Source: Streptomyces sp. TS71-3 (GTDB lineage Bacteria; Actinomycetota; Actinomycetes; Streptomycetales; Streptomycetaceae). Taken from it: a DNA stretch of 64,000 nucleotides. Made by a program: the position numbers and the translations under genes. The stretch's first letter is position 1. Each line of letters begins with the position of its first letter. The stretch spans positions 1,426,001 to 1,490,000 of the forward strand of contig NZ_BNEL01000003.1 of NCBI RefSeq assembly GCF_018327685.1, read 5' to 3'. This document shows, one piece after another, positions 17,366 through 26,533 of this stretch. The notes under the pieces were generated by a model, which was not told the DNA's origin, made no database searches, and was given only the letters and a program-made list of their open reading frames with translations.

Positions 17366-17890
17366 CTACTCGCTCGGCAGCGTCCGGTTCAGCTTGCGGA
17401 GCAGGTGCGTCAGGGCGTCCTGCTCCTCGGCGGTCAGCCCGGCGACGAGCCGCGTCTCGTTCTTGACGTGCTGCTCGACCGCCGCGTCGATGAGCTCCCG
17501 GCCCCGCTCCGTGAGGCGGATGAGCCGGCCGCGCCCGTCGTCCTCGGCCGCTCGGCGGCTGACCAGGCCGGCGCGCTCCAGCCGGTCGACGCGCTTCGTC
17601 ACCGCGCCCGAGGTGACCATCGTCGACCCGCGCAGGTCACCGGCCGTCAGCTCGTAAGGAGGGCCGGAGCGGCGCAGCGTGCCGAGCACGTCGAACTCGC
17701 CCCTGCCCAGGTCGAAGCTCTCGAAGACCCGGGACAGCCGTTCGTCCAGCGCCCAGTGCAGGCGGGTGATGCGTCCGATCACGTGCATCGGGCTGGGGTC
17801 GAGTTCGGGCCGCTCCCGATGCCACTGGTCGATGATGAGATCGACCGCGTCGGCTTCGGTGGGCGCAAGGGAGTCACCGTCCTGGGGCAT
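17366..17890 (-). CDS. MarR-family regulator
   Basis: A 174-residue MarR protein with a winged helix: LGRGEFDVLGTLRRSG, LTAGDLRGSTMVTSGAVTKR and VDRLERAGLVSRR, then the wing DDGRGRLIRLTERG. It is divergent from a DMT-family exporter with two TTCCATGGAA palindromes between, the usual set-up for a ligand-released repressor of an efflux gene. The start at 17890 (MPQDGDSLAP) lies clear of the palindromes; the longer upstream frame would place them inside the gene. It is the only obvious regulator within the cluster borders. Confidence 0.86.
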   Translation of the reverse strand: MPQDGDSLAPTEADAVDLIIDQWHRERPELDPSPMHVIGRITRLHWALDERLSRVFESFDLGRGEFDVLGTLRRSGPPYELTAGDLRGSTMVTSGAVTKRVDRLERAGLVSRRAAEDDGRGRLIRLTERGRELIDAAVEQHVKNETRLVAGLTAEEQDALTHLLRKLNRTLPSE

Positions 17891-17904
17891 GGCTTGACTA
17901 TACC

Positions 17905-17936
17905 TTCCATGGAAAGTAATCTTATCTTCCATGGAA
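17905..17936. promoter_or_regulatory. paired palindromic MarR operator
   Basis: Two perfect palindromes TTCCATGGAA (17905-17914 and 17927-17936) are 22 bases apart, two helical turns. The flanks are also similar (ATACC and TTATC before, AGTAA and ACTA after). They sit between the divergent MarR and exporter genes. Confidence 0.7.
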
Positions 17937-18004
17937 ACTACCGTATGGTGCCTGGCGTCGGCGAACCCCGATGACCGGTACTTCGGTACGGAGGGCGACG
18001 CGGT

Positions 18005-18952
18005 ATGAAGAGCGGCCAGCAATTACTTACCTCGGGCGTGACGGCACTGGCGCCGGCTGTCTGGGGCACCACCTACATGGTGACGACCGAGTGGTTGCCG
18101 CCGGACCGCCCCATGCTCGCCACCACCGTGCGGGCGCTTCCAGCGGGCCTGATCCTGCTGGCCTTCGCGCGGGCGATGCCGAAGGGGATCTGGCTGTGGC
18201 GCGCCCTGGTGCTCGGCACGCTCAACATAGGCGCGTTCAACTACCTGTTGTTCGTCGCGGCCTATCGCCTGCCGGGCGGCATAGCAGCGATGATCATGGC
18301 GGTGCAGCCGATGGTCGTGCTGATCCTCGCGGCCCTGCTCATGGGGGACAGGGTCCAACCGGTGCACGTGTTGGCCTGCCTCCTCGGCGCGGGCGGTGTC
18401 GTACTGCTCGTCTTCAAGGGGAACGCGACAGTCGACTACGTCGGCGTGGTGGCGGCCCTGATAGCGGCCGTCTGCATGGCCACCGGCATCACGCTGACCA
18501 AGATGTGGGGGCGCCCGGACGGCGTGGGGCTGCTGCCCTTCACCGGCTGGCAGCTGGTCGCGGGCGGACTCGTGGCGCTGCCCTTCACGCTGGGCATCGA
18601 GGGCCTGCCGTCCAGCATCAACGGAACGAACGTCCTCGGGTTCTCCTACCTCATTATCCTCGGCGCCGTGATCAGTTATGTGATCTGGTTCCGCGGAATA
18701 GAGCGACTGCCCGCGGTGGCGGTTTCCTTCCTTGCCCTCGGAAGCCCGATCGTCGCCACCCTTCTTGGATATGTCGTCCTGGATCAGACGCTGTCGATCC
18801 TTCAGCTGCTCGGAATCGTCGTGATTCTCGCCGCCGTGCTGCTCGCACAGCCCCGGCCGGCCAAGCGGCAGAAGCTCAGTCCGGACGACACCCCCGATAC
18901 CGCGGTACCCGAACCGACGTCATCGTCGGCGGTGGAAGGGGGGCGCTCATGA
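18005..18952 (+). CDS. EamA/DMT-family exporter
   Basis: A 315-residue, ten-helix membrane protein with two EamA repeats (for example TALAPAVWGTTYMVTTEWLP at the start and LGAVISYVIWFRGIERLPAV in the second half). DMT proteins of this kind export metabolites and drugs. Codon 7 (18023-18025) is TTA, rare in Streptomyces, so expression may depend on bldA. The charged tail after about residue 280 lies in the cytoplasm. Control by the divergent MarR gene is likely. Substrate is inferred to be the cluster product or an intermediate. Confidence 0.85.
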   Translation: MKSGQQLLTSGVTALAPAVWGTTYMVTTEWLPPDRPMLATTVRALPAGLILLAFARAMPKGIWLWRALVLGTLNIGAFNYLLFVAAYRLPGGIAAMIMAVQPMVVLILAALLMGDRVQPVHVLACLLGAGGVVLLVFKGNATVDYVGVVAALIAAVCMATGITLTKMWGRPDGVGLLPFTGWQLVAGGLVALPFTLGIEGLPSSINGTNVLGFSYLIILGAVISYVIWFRGIERLPAVAVSFLALGSPIVATLLGYVVLDQTLSILQLLGIVVILAAVLLAQPRPAKRQKLSPDDTPDTAVPEPTSSSAVEGGRS

Positions 18953-19227
18953 TGACGCATGAGCAACACCCCACCCCGTCCGCCGGTGCGCACTGAAGAA
19001 GTTCGGACGCCATCGCAGCCGGCTTGACCAGCCGGTGGTGAGCGCTGGCATCGAACGTCCTCACCTCCACGGCCAGGCGTATCCCGGACAATGCAGCGAC
19101 CGCCCGGAAGGTGGGGCCGGCAGTGAAGCCCGGAAATGCGGCGCGGAAACCGAGCGCCTCGCATCGACCGATCGACCCCGGTGTTCCTCTGCCGACTCCA
19201 CAGCCTAAAACAATTCAGAGAGAAGAA

Positions 19228-20445
19228 ATGGTTACTATCGCTGAACGCCCGCACTCGGCCTTACGGTCCTGGCTGGGTGTCTCCGTCATCACAGCCAGTC
19301 TCTTTACTTTCGTCACCACCGAGTTGATGCCCGTCGGCCTTCTTACTCCGATCAGTACGAGCCTGAAGATCGAAGTGGGCATCGCCGGTCTGATGGTCAC
19401 TCTTTACGGTGTCTCAGCCGGGCTCGGCGTACCGTTTATCGTGGCGTGGACCAGGCATGTCAACCGACGTGTGCTGCTGTCCACGCTCTTGGCGATCCTG
19501 GCTCTCGGTAACCTGATCACGGCCATCTCGCCGAACTTCCCGCTGGTCCTGACGACGCGACTGATCATGGGATTCGCCAACGGCGTCTTCTGGGCCATCG
19601 GCGTCGGCATGGCGATGCGCCTCGTTCCGGATCGCTACGCGAGCAGGGCGTCCGCGGTCGCCCTGTCCGGCATCTCGATCGCCACGGTCGTGGGCATCCC
19701 GCTGGGAACGTTCCTGGAGAGCCTCAGCGACTGGCGCACCACGTTCCTGATCTGGAGCGGCCTCAGCGCGGTGGTGTTCGTCCTGGTCGCCACGATCGTG
19801 CCGTCGCTGCCGTCGGACAACGCCGTCTCGGTGCGGGAGGTCTTCTCGCTCCCGGTCAAGAACGTACGGCTGCGCCTGGTGGCCACCGCCGTCGCCCTCT
19901 ACGTGCTGGGTCACTTCGGGGCGTACACGTTCATCCGGCCGTTCGCCGAGGACAACACCTCCGCCTCGGCCGCCTTCATCAGCATCCTGCTCGTGGTGTA
20001 CGGCGTCAGCGGCGCGGCCGGCAACTTCGTCGCCGGATACACCGTGAACAAGAACCTGAGGGCCACCTTCATCACCGCCTGCGTCGGAATCCTCGCGGCG
20101 CTGCTGCTGCTCCTCACGATCGGCCACACGAAGCTCGGCCTGATCCTCTCGGTGATCCTCTGGGGCCTCTCCTTCGGCGGGGCGAACCTCTCCCAGATCA
20201 ACCTCACGCTCGGGGCGGCGCCCGACAAGTTCGAGGCCGCCATGTCGATCAACACCCTCGGCTACAACACGTCCATCGCGCTCGGTGCGCTCTTCGGTGG
20301 GCTGTTCGCCGACAACTTCGGTGTCGAGAGTGCCGTCTGGTTCGGCGTGGCGCTGACAGCGCTCTCGCTGGTCATCACGCTCGGCACGCGTAAGAGGACC
20401 GCGAGCCCGGTCGTCGACGAGGCGCTGGCGACGACCGGTAGCTAG
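19228..20445 (+). CDS. MFS exporter (AraJ/chloramphenicol-resistance type)
   Basis: A 405-residue, 12-helix MFS transporter: SLFTFVTTELMPVGLLTPIS in helix 1, VPFIVAWTRHVNRRVLLSTL between helices 2 and 3, and LIMGFANGVFWAIGVGMA in helix 4. The ATG at 19228 follows AGAGAGAAGAA; longer upstream frames lack family similarity. Codon 12 (19261-19263) is TTA, as in the neighbouring DMT exporter. It is probably a second efflux pump of the cluster. It ends against a strong terminator facing the convergent biosynthetic operon. Confidence 0.87.
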   Translation: MVTIAERPHSALRSWLGVSVITASLFTFVTTELMPVGLLTPISTSLKIEVGIAGLMVTLYGVSAGLGVPFIVAWTRHVNRRVLLSTLLAILALGNLITAISPNFPLVLTTRLIMGFANGVFWAIGVGMAMRLVPDRYASRASAVALSGISIATVVGIPLGTFLESLSDWRTTFLIWSGLSAVVFVLVATIVPSLPSDNAVSVREVFSLPVKNVRLRLVATAVALYVLGHFGAYTFIRPFAEDNTSASAAFISILLVVYGVSGAAGNFVAGYTVNKNLRATFITACVGILAALLLLLTIGHTKLGLILSVILWGLSFGGANLSQINLTLGAAPDKFEAAMSINTLGYNTSIALGALFGGLFADNFGVESAVWFGVALTALSLVITLGTRKRTASPVVDEALATTGS

Positions 20446-20680
20446 ACCGGTTCTCCGGTCCGCCGGTCCTGGCGAAGGGCTGACGGCCACACGGTTCCCT
20501 CATCGAGTGGGGCGCACGCCGTCCACCGTCCACGTTTCCGGGTCGAGAGACACGGGAGCGGCCGAGGACGGGACGGTGTGCGCCTCTCGCGTTCCCGACG
20601 CCTCCCGCCAGAGCGGCACAGCGGCACAGCGGCACAGCGGCGCCCGCGCCGCCGTAGCGAGCGGTGGGCTGGCACGACGG

Positions 20681-20728
20681 CGGGCCCCCGCCGGCGCACA
20701 GCACTCGCTGCCCGCCGGCGGGGGCCCG
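20681..20728. terminator. strong bidirectional terminator between exporter and O-methyltransferase
   Basis: A perfect 15-bp stem, CGGGCCCCCGCCGGC (20681-20695) with GCCGGCGGGGGCCCG (20714-20728), and an 18-base loop between convergent genes. Upstream of it, 20612-20640 is a short tandem run of the 9-base unit GCGGCACAG, and GACCGG/CCGGTC (20445-20460) makes a small hairpin at the exporter stop. No gene lies in 20446-20752. Confidence 0.8.
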
Positions 20729-20752
20729 CCCACGACGTCCGGCCGCCGGCCG

Positions 20753-21340
20753 TCACCTGTCCTTCAGGATCACCAGCTCACCCTTGCCGATCGGGGAGAG
20801 GGAGCTGAGGTAGCCCTCCGAGGCCTCGACCAGCTTGTTGAACTCCTCCAACTGGGGGGCATGGGAGGTGGCGTTGTCGACGACCATGACGCAGCCGTCC
20901 GCGAGGACCTGCTGCAACGAGGGCCACCAGCCGGCGTACTGCCCGCGATTGCTGTCGAGGAAGACGAAGTCGTACTCACCGGCACCGCGCGAGGCGAGGA
21001 ACCGGCCGGCCTCGTCCGTGATCTGCTGGATACGGGGGCCGAGGCCGGAGCGCTGGAAGTTCCGCTCGGCCATGGCGATCTTGCCGGGTGCCTGCTCGAC
21101 GGTCGTGACCGAGCCGCCGGGGCCCACGGCGTCGGCCAGCCACAGCGTGGAATAGCCGTTCGACGTCCCGATCTCCAGCACGTTCTTGCACTTGCATGCC
21201 TTGATGAGCAGCGCGAGGAACACGCCGGTGTCGTGCGTGATGTTCAGCATCTTCCGGCTCCGGTCGTCCGTCGCCGCGTCGTTGGTCTCACCGAATTCCT
21301 CCAACTCGCGCAGGAGCTCGATCAGAGCCGGTTCCATCAT
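20753..21340 (-). CDS. SAM-dependent O-methyltransferase (family 3, CCoAOMT-like)
   Basis: A 195-residue class I methyltransferase. The SAM motif VLEIGTSNGYSTLWLADAV, the acidic residue in TVEQAP and the metal/substrate motif FVFLDSNRGQYAGWW (with D in VVDNATSH) fit the small Mg-dependent O-methyltransferases. Two Met codons stand at 21340 and 21337 after AGGGG. It is the last gene of the long minus-strand operon, 29 bases after the TSUP transporter. It suggests that either the product or an intermediate is methylated. Acceptor unknown. Confidence 0.84.
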   Translation of the reverse strand: MMEPALIELLRELEEFGETNDAATDDRSRKMLNITHDTGVFLALLIKACKCKNVLEIGTSNGYSTLWLADAVGPGGSVTTVEQAPGKIAMAERNFQRSGLGPRIQQITDEAGRFLASRGAGEYDFVFLDSNRGQYAGWWPSLQQVLADGCVMVVDNATSHAPQLEEFNKLVEASEGYLSSLSPIGKGELVILKDR

Positions 21341-21369
21341 GCTTCCCCTCGTCGCGTCATGGCGCCTCG

Positions 21370-22140
21370 TCAGCCAGCCAGATTCTGCACCGTAATGTAC
21401 AACCCGAGCAGTAGCAGGGCCGCACAGAGCACCGTTCGGAACCTGTCCTCGGGTATCCCGCGGCGTATCCGATTTCCGATCGACATACCGAGGAATGCCG
21501 GGGCCAGGGAGAGGGCCGACATGACGAGGAGGTTCACGCTGAGCAGGTCCTGCGCCCGCAGCGACGAGGCAAGACCGACCGTCGACAGCGTGAAGAGGAT
21601 TCCCATGCTCTGCACCAGCTCGTCGCGGAGGAGCCCGATGGACTGCAGGTAGAAGACCCCCGGGACGGCCGAGGAGCCGGTCATTCCGGTGAGGAAGCCG
21701 TTGGTGGCTCCGAAGAGCACGCCCGTGGGGTGGTGGAACCACTTCCCCCGGATGTCGACCCGCAGCTTGAACAGCCCGAGCAGCCCGTACACGGCGAGCC
21801 CCACGCCGAGCAGGGACGACATCACGTCCGCCCGGAAAAAGCCCAGCGTGAGGATGCCCGACAGGGCGAACACCGTGGCCGCCAGGAGGAACGGCCACGT
21901 GAGCCTGGCGACTTTCCGGCCGTGGCCGCCGCGCAGAGCCTGGAGGATGTTCGTCAGGAACGTCGGGATGAGGATCAGCGCCTTCGCGGGCTGGATCCCG
22001 ATCGTCGCGGTGAGAATCCCCAGGACAACGGGCGGCAGCCCCAGACCGGTCAAACCCTTGAACAACCCACCCACGAAGAACGTCAGGGCGATCAGCGCGA
22101 AGGTGGTCAGGTGGAACGAGAACAGGTCGCTGCGGATCAC
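21370..22140 (-). CDS. TSUP (TauE/SafE)-family membrane transporter
   Basis: A 256-residue membrane protein with about eight helices. Two TSUP repeats are recognisable: GGLFKGLTGLGLPPVVLGIL near the start and FGATNGFLTGMTGSSAVPGV in the second half. The GTG start at 22140 overlaps the cupin stop (GTGA), so the two are co-translated. Members move sulfonates, sulfite or other organic anions. Here it could export a small acid or provide a sulfur source. Its substrate cannot be read from sequence. Confidence 0.83.
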   Translation of the reverse strand: MIRSDLFSFHLTTFALIALTFFVGGLFKGLTGLGLPPVVLGILTATIGIQPAKALILIPTFLTNILQALRGGHGRKVARLTWPFLLAATVFALSGILTLGFFRADVMSSLLGVGLAVYGLLGLFKLRVDIRGKWFHHPTGVLFGATNGFLTGMTGSSAVPGVFYLQSIGLLRDELVQSMGILFTLSTVGLASSLRAQDLLSVNLLVMSALSLAPAFLGMSIGNRIRRGIPEDRFRTVLCAALLLLGLYITVQNLAG

Positions 22141-22664
22141 TGGTGGACGGCGGCCTCCGGGTGCCCCGCCTCGATCCCGCGGGACACGAAGCACCGCAGT
22201 GCCTCCACCACGTCGGCCTGCTCCTGCGAGGTCAGCTCCTCGGGCCGCTCCTGCTCGAAGCGGTCGGCGAGCCCCAGGATGTCGTCCCTGCGGTTCTCGA
22301 TGTAGACGCTGGCGTCCGCCACATGCGTCGCCTGGTGGCCTTCGAACTGCTCGGCGAGCTCCTCGGCGGACGGCACGAAGTTGATGTCGAACGTGCCGAT
22401 CTGGAGAAGGACGTAGCGCGAGGGCGTCCCGACGGGGGCGCCGTTGACGAACCGGTGCCTGCTCGGGTTCGGCACCTGGAACACCTGCCCCGGATCGACG
22501 CTGAACGACTCGCCCGCGTCGGGGAGTTCGATCGTGATCCGGCCCCGCGAGCAGTACATCATGTCCGACACTTCCTTGTGGAAGTGATACGGGACGGCCT
22601 TGTGGTCGAGGTTGAACACGCTGACCCGCAGGCCGTCCTGGTAGTGGAACTCTTTCATTTCCAT
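22137..22664 (-). CDS. cupin-domain protein
   Basis: A 175-residue protein with one cupin barrel at about residues 10-100. The first motif PYHFHKEVSDMMYCSRGRI supplies His-x-His and Glu for a metal site; the second, VFQVPNPSRHRFVNG, supplies the last His. A helical tail (ENRRDDILGLADRFEQER) follows. Such a protein may be a dioxygenase, isomerase or sensor. It lies 3 bases after the FAD protein gene and overlaps the TSUP gene, so it belongs to the operon. Confidence 0.8.
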   Translation of the reverse strand: MEMKEFHYQDGLRVSVFNLDHKAVPYHFHKEVSDMMYCSRGRITIELPDAGESFSVDPGQVFQVPNPSRHRFVNGAPVGTPSRYVLLQIGTFDINFVPSAEELAEQFEGHQATHVADASVYIENRRDDILGLADRFEQERPEELTSQEQADVVEALRCFVSRGIEAGHPEAAVHQ

Positions 22665-22667
22665 TGC

Positions 22668-24485
22668 TCATCTCCCTGTTTCGGTACTGACCAGCCCGGG
22701 GCCGTCCCCGGCGACGGGCCGTTCACCGGCGGCCGTGACCGATTCGACCCAGTCGTCGGCCACCCGTTCCGCCGCCTCGACGAATGCGCCGGCGTAATTG
22801 CGTTCGTTCTGCCAGAACCTGACGGGCGCGCCGAAGGACGACAGATACGGTGACGGGACGCGCGCGCCATTCATCCGCTTCATCGCCCGATACCTTCCAT
22901 GGGCGTCGAGCGCTATTCCGCCCGTGGTGTATCCCCCCTCTTCGTGGGGGACGATCTCGCCCCGGCGCAGAAGGCTCTGCACGAACGCCGAGGGGTGGCG
23001 TTCCATCCGGAAATCCTGCGTCTTCGCGCGGACCACGCAGTCCGCTAGCAGAGTCGACGGTGCGCCGTCGGCGGACCGGTAGGCGACCTGGAACCGGCCG
23101 TCTTCGCCGACGTCGATGCCCGGCGCGTCGTAACCCTGCCGCACGGTCGTCAGGATGCCGGCGTCCATCAGGGCGAGGATCTTCTCCGCGTTCGCGGCCG
23201 GCATGGGTACGGCCGTGCGGATGAAGTGGGTGTCGAGCAGGCGGTCGTAGAGGGCCTTGTCGCTCGGTTCGAGCTGGTGGTAGAAGCGCATCCTGCGCGT
23301 CTTCAGCACGATCGTGTAGACGAGGTTGCCCTTGTAGGAGTCCTCCAGATCGCTCCGGAGCTTCTCCCCGGCGGAGCGGTAGCGGGGGTGCTCGACGTCG
23401 TGCCACCCCACCGCCCCGGCGGTCGCCCGGCGCAGGTCCTTGTCCAGGAGTTCCAGGATGGGCTCGATCCTCAGCTGACCGTGGTGCTCGCGCCGGATCG
23501 CGGCCAGGTTCTCCTCCGTGACGTGGTGCAGCTCGTAGTCGGCGAGCGGCCCCCGGACCGGAGGGAAGAACCCGGAGCGCGATCCGGCGACGATCCGCAG
23601 CGGCTCCCGGCCGGCGCCCGCCGCCGGCCGGTACGAGGCGACGTGGCCGTCGGGCGTGTACGCGAACTCGCCCTCGCCGGTGAGCGACATGATGGCGTCG
23701 ATGCCACTCGGGCCCATGCCCTGGACGAACACGCGGGGGCGCTCGCCGCGGGCACGCCGGGACCGGGCGCGGCCGGCGACGGCGAGCCCCAGCGCGTCCG
23801 GTGGATACGGCGACGCGATGTATCCACCGTGGCCCGAAAGCGCGTCGGTCTCCGTGGGCTTCCAGTGCCCGGTGCTCAGCAGGACGCGGTCGAAGCCCTC
23901 CACGGTGAACTCGCGCTGGGTGCCGAGCTCGCGGAGGCGTACGGAGAAGCCCCCCTCCGCCGCGTATCCGTCGAAGGCTTCGTGCCGGACGTACTGCCGG
24001 ACCTCGATGCCGTGCGCGCGGCACGTCTCGACGGTGTCCCGGAACCGGTCTTCGAGGTACAGGCCGAACAGCGCGCGCGGATAGAACTCGCCGTCCGCGG
24101 GCCGCCACTCGGCCAGCTCGATCCCGGGGTGTGTCTCCAGGACGAGTTCCGGGTGGTCCCTGATGAGCCGGGGTTTGCTCTCGGCCATCCAGTCGACGAA
24201 GTCGTTGCCATGGATGCCCATGGTGCTGGCCTCGTTGTTGCACCGGTGCCCGAGCTGGACGTTGTCCTTGGCGTAGGGGTATCCGGGGCCGTTCACCGAC
24301 CCCCGCTCCACCGTGGTGATCGAGATCGCCGAACGGGGGAGCGGGGGCTGCACCCGTGGATCCGTCAGCCTCCTGACCAGATGCCACAGCGCGCACGTAC
24401 CGGCGAAACCGGTACCGATGATGCAGAACCTCAGGGATCCCGGGGGATTGGCATTCAGGTCAGGACTCCAGACGGCTGAGGGCAT
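22668..24485 (-). CDS. large FAD/NAD(P)-binding oxidoreductase
   Basis: A 605-residue flavoprotein of the NAD_binding_9 type. The dinucleotide fold begins with FCIIGTGFAG (residues 20-29). Typical are NGPGYPYAKDNVQLGHRCNN, VLLSTGHWKP and FVQGMGPSGIDAIMSLTGEG, the last being a second glycine-rich fold. Proteins like this are often annotated FAD-NAD(P)-binding protein; characterised relatives are N-hydroxylating or other monooxygenases. The start overlaps the aminotransferase stop by 26 bases. It is a candidate for an oxidative step on the heterocycle. Confidence 0.78.
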   Translation of the reverse strand: MPSAVWSPDLNANPPGSLRFCIIGTGFAGTCALWHLVRRLTDPRVQPPLPRSAISITTVERGSVNGPGYPYAKDNVQLGHRCNNEASTMGIHGNDFVDWMAESKPRLIRDHPELVLETHPGIELAEWRPADGEFYPRALFGLYLEDRFRDTVETCRAHGIEVRQYVRHEAFDGYAAEGGFSVRLRELGTQREFTVEGFDRVLLSTGHWKPTETDALSGHGGYIASPYPPDALGLAVAGRARSRRARGERPRVFVQGMGPSGIDAIMSLTGEGEFAYTPDGHVASYRPAAGAGREPLRIVAGSRSGFFPPVRGPLADYELHHVTEENLAAIRREHHGQLRIEPILELLDKDLRRATAGAVGWHDVEHPRYRSAGEKLRSDLEDSYKGNLVYTIVLKTRRMRFYHQLEPSDKALYDRLLDTHFIRTAVPMPAANAEKILALMDAGILTTVRQGYDAPGIDVGEDGRFQVAYRSADGAPSTLLADCVVRAKTQDFRMERHPSAFVQSLLRRGEIVPHEEGGYTTGGIALDAHGRYRAMKRMNGARVPSPYLSSFGAPVRFWQNERNYAGAFVEAAERVADDWVESVTAAGERPVAGDGPGLVSTETGR

Positions 24486-25740
24486 CCCTGATGCGTATGC
24501 CGGCTTTGCTCAGGAGGGAACCGGTGCGGCCGCAGTTGATCCGCACGAAGTGGTCCAGGCGGTCGTCCTCGCCGAAGTGGTTGCCGCAGATCGTGGCGAC
24601 CTTCGCCTCCGCCAGCAGGAACTGGTCGGCGGTGACGTAGCCGTGCCGCTGGTAGGCGGCGGCGTAGGCCGAGAGGTCCACGAACAGGAAGTAGCCTCCC
24701 TGCGGCCGGCGGACCTGCAACGAGGGGACCGCTTCGAGCTCTCGCAGCATGGCCTCCAGGTTGGCGCGCGCGGTCCTCGCCCTGCCGGTGGCCACCTCGT
24801 CCATCTCCGGCCTCAGCGCGATGTGCGTGGAGACCTGGCCGTAGGTGGACGCGAACGACGTCAGGTTGACCTGGGCGCGTGCGGCCGCTTCCACGATGTC
24901 CGCCGGACCGCAGAGGTAGCCGATCCGATCGCCGTGCATGCCGTACGTCTTGCCCGGTCCGGTCACGGAGACCGTCCACGGCCGCATGGAGCAGTGGCCG
25001 CCGTCCGGGAGCGGGACGTCGATGGCCCCGAACGTCCTGGCCCGGGCGTCGAGGATGTGGGCCTCGTAGGGGCAGTCGAACAAGACGTGGATCGGGCTCT
25101 GCCCGCCGGCCTCGCGCCGCAGGTTGTGCCGGGCGATGACGAGGGCCAGCGCCGACAGCTCCTCGGTCGAGTAGATCTTGCCCGTCGGGTTGATGCAGTC
25201 GCCGAGGACGACGATCTTGGTTCGCTCCGAGATCGCCTCCTCCAGGGCCGGGGCCGTCAGCCCGTCGTCCGCCGTGACCAGGACGGTCTTCGGCGTGGCT
25301 TCGTGAAGCCTCACCATGTCCGGGTAGTGCGGCCAGTTGGGCACGGGGATCACGACCTCGTCGCCCGGATCCAGCAGTGCGTGGAAGGTCACCGAGATGG
25401 ACCCCTTCACACCGCCCGGCGTGACCATGATTTCGCTCTCCGGGTCGTACTCGATTCCGTGCAGGCGGGCCACGCGGGCCGCCACGGAATCCAGCAGGAA
25501 CGGAAATCCCTTGACCGGTGCGAAGGCGTGGATCGTGTTGGATTTCGTCTGGATGAACTCGATCACGCCCTGGTCGATCCGGGGATCGGTCGGCGTGTCC
25601 AGCGCACCGATGCTGAGGTCGATGATCTTGTCTTCCTCGGCGAGTCCACGATTGAGCGCGGCGAGCTTCGCCGCGGTTCCGTGGGTCGCTGATTCCGGAA
25701 TGCTCAGGACGGCGTTTGAGATGCCTCGAATTTTCTGCAC
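24460..25740 (-). CDS. class I/II PLP-dependent aminotransferase
   Basis: A 426-residue fold-type I aminotransferase. PLP contacts are visible: N184-P-T-G, D222 in VLFDCPYEAH, Schiff-base lysine K264 in VTGPGKTYGMHGDRIG, and the substrate carboxylate Arg near the end in VRINCGRTG. The fold suggests an aspartate- or alanine-type transaminase. It lies 34 bases downstream of the haem-oxygenase-fold gene and overlaps the FAD gene. In this setting it could make or remove an amino group on a glutamine-derived intermediate. Reaction not determined. Confidence 0.85.
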   Translation of the reverse strand: MQKIRGISNAVLSIPESATHGTAAKLAALNRGLAEEDKIIDLSIGALDTPTDPRIDQGVIEFIQTKSNTIHAFAPVKGFPFLLDSVAARVARLHGIEYDPESEIMVTPGGVKGSISVTFHALLDPGDEVVIPVPNWPHYPDMVRLHEATPKTVLVTADDGLTAPALEEAISERTKIVVLGDCINPTGKIYSTEELSALALVIARHNLRREAGGQSPIHVLFDCPYEAHILDARARTFGAIDVPLPDGGHCSMRPWTVSVTGPGKTYGMHGDRIGYLCGPADIVEAAARAQVNLTSFASTYGQVSTHIALRPEMDEVATGRARTARANLEAMLRELEAVPSLQVRRPQGGYFLFVDLSAYAAAYQRHGYVTADQFLLAEAKVATICGNHFGEDDRLDHFVRINCGRTGSLLSKAGIRIRDALSRLES

Positions 25741-25774
25741 GGTCGTACGGGCTGCCTCTCTGACGCTCCGGAAC

Positions 25775-26533
25775 TCAACTCGTGACGGCCTTGTGCATGG
25801 CGTTCCACATCTCGAGCTGGATGTTCAGGGTCTCCGTCGCGGCATAGGCGATCTCGGCGACGTCGGCGTCGGCGTGGCAGTTGTTCAGTACACACTTCTT
25901 CGCGTCGGCGGCGTGGCGCTCCTCGACGCCCTCGTCGCCCACGTGGACGTTGAAGTAGATCTCCACGTCGTCCACGAACCGGGCCTCGGGGAGTTCGTTG
26001 TTCGTGTTGCGGAAGGCCGTGCGGCAGACCTGGAGCATCCTGTCCGCGTGCGACTCCAGGGCCATCGCGACGCCGAGCATGCGGTGGTAGTTGGTGGTGA
26101 GCAGGCCGAGGGTCCGCTCCCGGTACGCCAGCGTCTCCGAGATGATCAGCTTGCTGTCCCGCGCGTCCCTGACGAGCAGCGGCGACAGGCCGAACTCGAC
26201 CTCGCCGTGCAGGTTGTGGGCGTTCTCCATCAGGATCTCGTGGCAGTGCGCGGCCACGCCGTTGCCCGTCTCCTCGTTGAGGATGTGGGAGAACAGGACC
26301 AGCGTGTCGCGGTCGTCGTGGGCCGCCGCCTGGGCGCACACGTGGGCGATGCCCTTGACCGTGCCCTCGGTCCGGTGGAAGAAGTTCGCCCGGTGGAAGT
26401 CGTAGGTCTCGCCGGTCCAGGGCGTCGACTCCAGGAGCTTGAAGTACTCGTTGTCGTAGACGGGGTGCCGGTCCAGGTCGTCGATGAGCGAGGTGACCTG
26501 GTCGTGAAGTGCGGTTGCGGTGCTTGTCGTCAT
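25775..26533 (-). CDS. haem-oxygenase-like iron-containing oxidase (HDO/TenA-like fold)
   Basis: A 252-residue all-helical protein of the iron-containing redox enzyme family. Candidate metal ligands follow the HDO pattern: E87/E88 with H96/H98 in NEETGNGVAAHCHE, E160/H162 in ALESHAD, and H197, E201/E204 and H207 in NVHVGDEGVEERH. HDO enzymes use a di-iron centre for N-oxygenation, C-C cleavage or similar four-electron steps. Such activity would suit ring contraction or heteroatom insertion in a C-nucleoside pathway. The start follows AGGAGTGG. Confidence 0.75.
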   Translation of the reverse strand: MTTSTATALHDQVTSLIDDLDRHPVYDNEYFKLLESTPWTGETYDFHRANFFHRTEGTVKGIAHVCAQAAAHDDRDTLVLFSHILNEETGNGVAAHCHEILMENAHNLHGEVEFGLSPLLVRDARDSKLIISETLAYRERTLGLLTTNYHRMLGVAMALESHADRMLQVCRTAFRNTNNELPEARFVDDVEIYFNVHVGDEGVEERHAADAKKCVLNNCHADADVAEIAYAATETLNIQLEMWNAMHKAVTS

